64,000 nucleotides of DNA from Paenibacillus xylanilyticus. GTDB lineage: Bacteria > Bacillota > Bacilli > Paenibacillales > Paenibacillaceae. Shown here one piece after another: positions 62,794 to 64,000 of this stretch (its first letter is position 1; each line of letters begins with the position of its first letter). The translations under genes were made by a program, and so were the position numbers. The notes under the pieces were generated by a model. It ran no database searches and was not told where the DNA came from. It worked only from the letters and a program-made list of their open reading frames with translations. Location: assembly GCF_013359935.1 (NCBI RefSeq), contig NZ_JABMCB010000190.1:62001-126000 (forward strand). The letters run 5' to 3'.

Positions 62794-63582
62794 CTATAGA
62801 GCTCGTACCATACCGCCATCTACCACTAGAGAAGTACCGGTAATATACGTATTGGCACCGGACAAAAGAAACACCACTGCTTTGGCGAATTCCTCGGGCT
62901 GGCCGTACCGTCCCAGCGGAATTTCCTTCCGGAACTGCTCCGCTACCTCTTCCTCACTGATTCCGTTCTGCTCTGCCCGCGCTGAGTCTAGTTCACGTAT
63001 CCGGTCCGTACCAATTCGTCCGGGCGCTACCGTATTGATTAAAATGCCATAAGGCGCCAGCTCCTGTGACAACGTCTTCGCCAGACCAAAGACTCCGGTG
63101 CGGAACGTATTGGACAGAATCAGCCCGGGAATGGGCTGCTTCACCGAAGTTGAAGCAATATTCACAATATGTCCGCCATTAGCCTTCATATAAGGAAGCG
63201 CACCCCGAATCATGCGTACGTAGCTCATGACATTTAACTCAAATGCCCGTTCCCAATCCTCATCCGTAAGGGATTCGAATGTGCCCGAAGGGGGACCACC
63301 CGAGTTGTTCACGAGAATATCAATCTGCCCGAACAGCTCTCCTGTCCGATCTATTAGCGAGCTAATGTCTTCCTTGCGTGTAACATCCGTTACACAGTAT
63401 TCAATCTGTCCTCCACCATTCAGTTCCAGCAGCTCTTGCTTTACGGCTGCAAGCTTCTCCTCGTTTCGACTCGCAAGCATCACGTCTGCGCCTTCAGCGG
63501 CCAGCTGTGCTGCCACCGCCTTGCCCAGTCCCTGACTGGATGCAAGCACCAGCGCTTTTTTACCCCGAAGCCCCATGTCCAT
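62794..63582 (-). CDS. short-chain dehydrogenase/reductase with a non-canonical active site
   Basis: A 262-residue SDR. The NAD(P) glycine motif is ALVLASSQGLGKAVAAQLAA, the NNAG-type motif DILVNNSGGPPSG, and the catalytic-serine stretch NIASTSVKQPIPGLILSN. The expected YxxxK is absent: at that position the sequence reads SNTFRTGVF, with Asn and Arg in place of Tyr and Lys. The C-terminus ends TGTSLVVDGGMVRAL. Similar Asn/Arg forms exist in a subset of Bacillus SDRs, so this may be a natural subgroup rather than loss. A binding or non-redox role is possible. Confidence 0.85.
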   Translation of the reverse strand: MDMGLRGKKALVLASSQGLGKAVAAQLAAEGADVMLASRNEEKLAAVKQELLELNGGGQIEYCVTDVTRKEDISSLIDRTGELFGQIDILVNNSGGPPSGTFESLTDEDWERAFELNVMSYVRMIRGALPYMKANGGHIVNIASTSVKQPIPGLILSNTFRTGVFGLAKTLSQELAPYGILINTVAPGRIGTDRIRELDSARAEQNGISEEEVAEQFRKEIPLGRYGQPEEFAKAVVFLLSGANTYITGTSLVVDGGMVRAL

Positions 63583-63606
63583 CGTTGTTCCTCCTTTGTC
63601 CCTGGA

Positions 63607-64000
63607 CTATCGTTCAGTCCGGATAAAATAACTCATGAGAATATCGTCTACATATTTCCCTGCGATATAAAATTCCGACACCAGTCGGCCCTCTGTCTCA
63701 AACCCGCACTGTGTATAAAACGCAATCGCTCCCGGATTGCTCGACAGAACGCGGAGCCGCAGCTTGTGAATCCCTTGTTCACGAGCATGTTCTTTCATCG
63801 CATGCATTAAGGACGTTGCCACGCCACTGCGCCGATCATTGGGATGAACAGCAATATTGATCTCATAGACATGACGATTGACAGGCATTCCCGTAGCCGG
63901 ATAAAAGCCCACATAACCGCAGACCCGCTCTCCCTCTACGGCCACCAGTTGGCTGCCGGGCGGACAATGCTGTAAAAATTGCTGTCTCGACTTCCAGTGA
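63607..64000 (-). CDS. GNAT-family N-acetyltransferase, N-terminus cut by the window edge
   Basis: The frame enters from the right edge (WKSRQQFLQHCPPGSQLVAV) and ends at 63607. The acetyl-CoA site reads EINIAVHPNDRRSGVATSLM, followed by LRLRVLSSNPGAIAFYTQCG and ending FIRTER. These are the usual GNAT motifs. Residues before the window are missing, so the start and full length are unknown. A GTG at 63945 inside the frame is not the real start, since similarity continues upstream. It lies 24 bases upstream of the SDR gene in the same direction. Confidence 0.8.
   Translation of the reverse strand, partial: HWKSRQQFLQHCPPGSQLVAVEGERVCGYVGFYPATGMPVNRHVYEINIAVHPNDRRSGVATSLMHAMKEHAREQGIHKLRLRVLSSNPGAIAFYTQCGFETEGRLVSEFYIAGKYVDDILMSYFIRTER

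Noticed and set aside
1..64000. CRISPR arrays, tRNA or rRNA genes, transposases, prophage genes
   Set aside because: No regularly spaced repeats, cloverleaf or rRNA sequence, transposase or phage motifs were recognised on either strand when reading through.

Overview
The window looks like chromosomal DNA of a spore-forming, Gram-positive Firmicute, most likely Paenibacillus or a close relative. The run atpI-atpZ, mnaA, upp, glyA, ywlG, ywlE, mntP, tsaC, spoIIR, prmC, prfA follows the Bacillus subtilis order beside the ATP synthase operon. The Shine-Dalgarno sites are strong, and a sporulation gene (spoIIR) and FtsW/RodA-type genes are present. A glutaminyl-tRNA synthetase gene, unusual for Firmicutes, is also encoded. 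I see no tRNA or rRNA gene, transposase, prophage or CRISPR array.

Region 1 (1-16.3 kb, almost all minus strand) is housekeeping. A ZTP riboswitch with its own terminator (5066-5185) precedes ywlG-glyA. A structured intergenic repeat lies between those two genes, and a second copy lies at 58.9 kb. Two tandem FtsW/RodA-like genes follow, one broken by a single-base frameshift.

Region 2 (16.9-27.6 kb) is a carotenoid locus. A translationally coupled minus-strand operon carries three CrtI/CrtN-type desaturases or oxidases, a CrtM-type synthase, a CruF-type hydratase, a glycosyltransferase and an acyltransferase, with fni (IPP isomerase) just downstream. This is the set expected for an acylated, glycosylated C30 pigment. 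Next to it is a MerR-type regulator carrying the complete coenzyme-B12 photoreceptor signature of CarH. Both the crt promoter and the carH promoter are overlapped by three TAC(A/G) boxes spaced exactly 11 bp apart. The sequence therefore predicts a light-switched, autoregulated pigment circuit.

Region 3 (27.7-35.3 kb, plus strand) holds a membrane-anchored phospholipase D-like protein, a yvdT-type regulator with a perfect palindromic operator driving a paired SMR efflux pump, and a yerO/swrC pair (TetR regulator plus RND exporter).

Region 4 (35.6-49.5 kb) is a reductive pyrimidine-degradation locus. It has a PucR-type regulator, dihydropyrimidinase, dihydropyrimidine dehydrogenase PreA/PreT, two candidate amidohydrolases for the carbamoyl intermediate, a class III aminotransferase for the beta-amino acid, and an ABC importer.

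Region 5 (49.9-64 kb) is mixed. It contains two chemoreceptors flanking moaA, a LysE-type exporter divergent from a MocR-type regulator, mobA, an MFS transporter, the second structured repeat, glnS, two GNAT acetyltransferases, a secreted protein and an atypical SDR.
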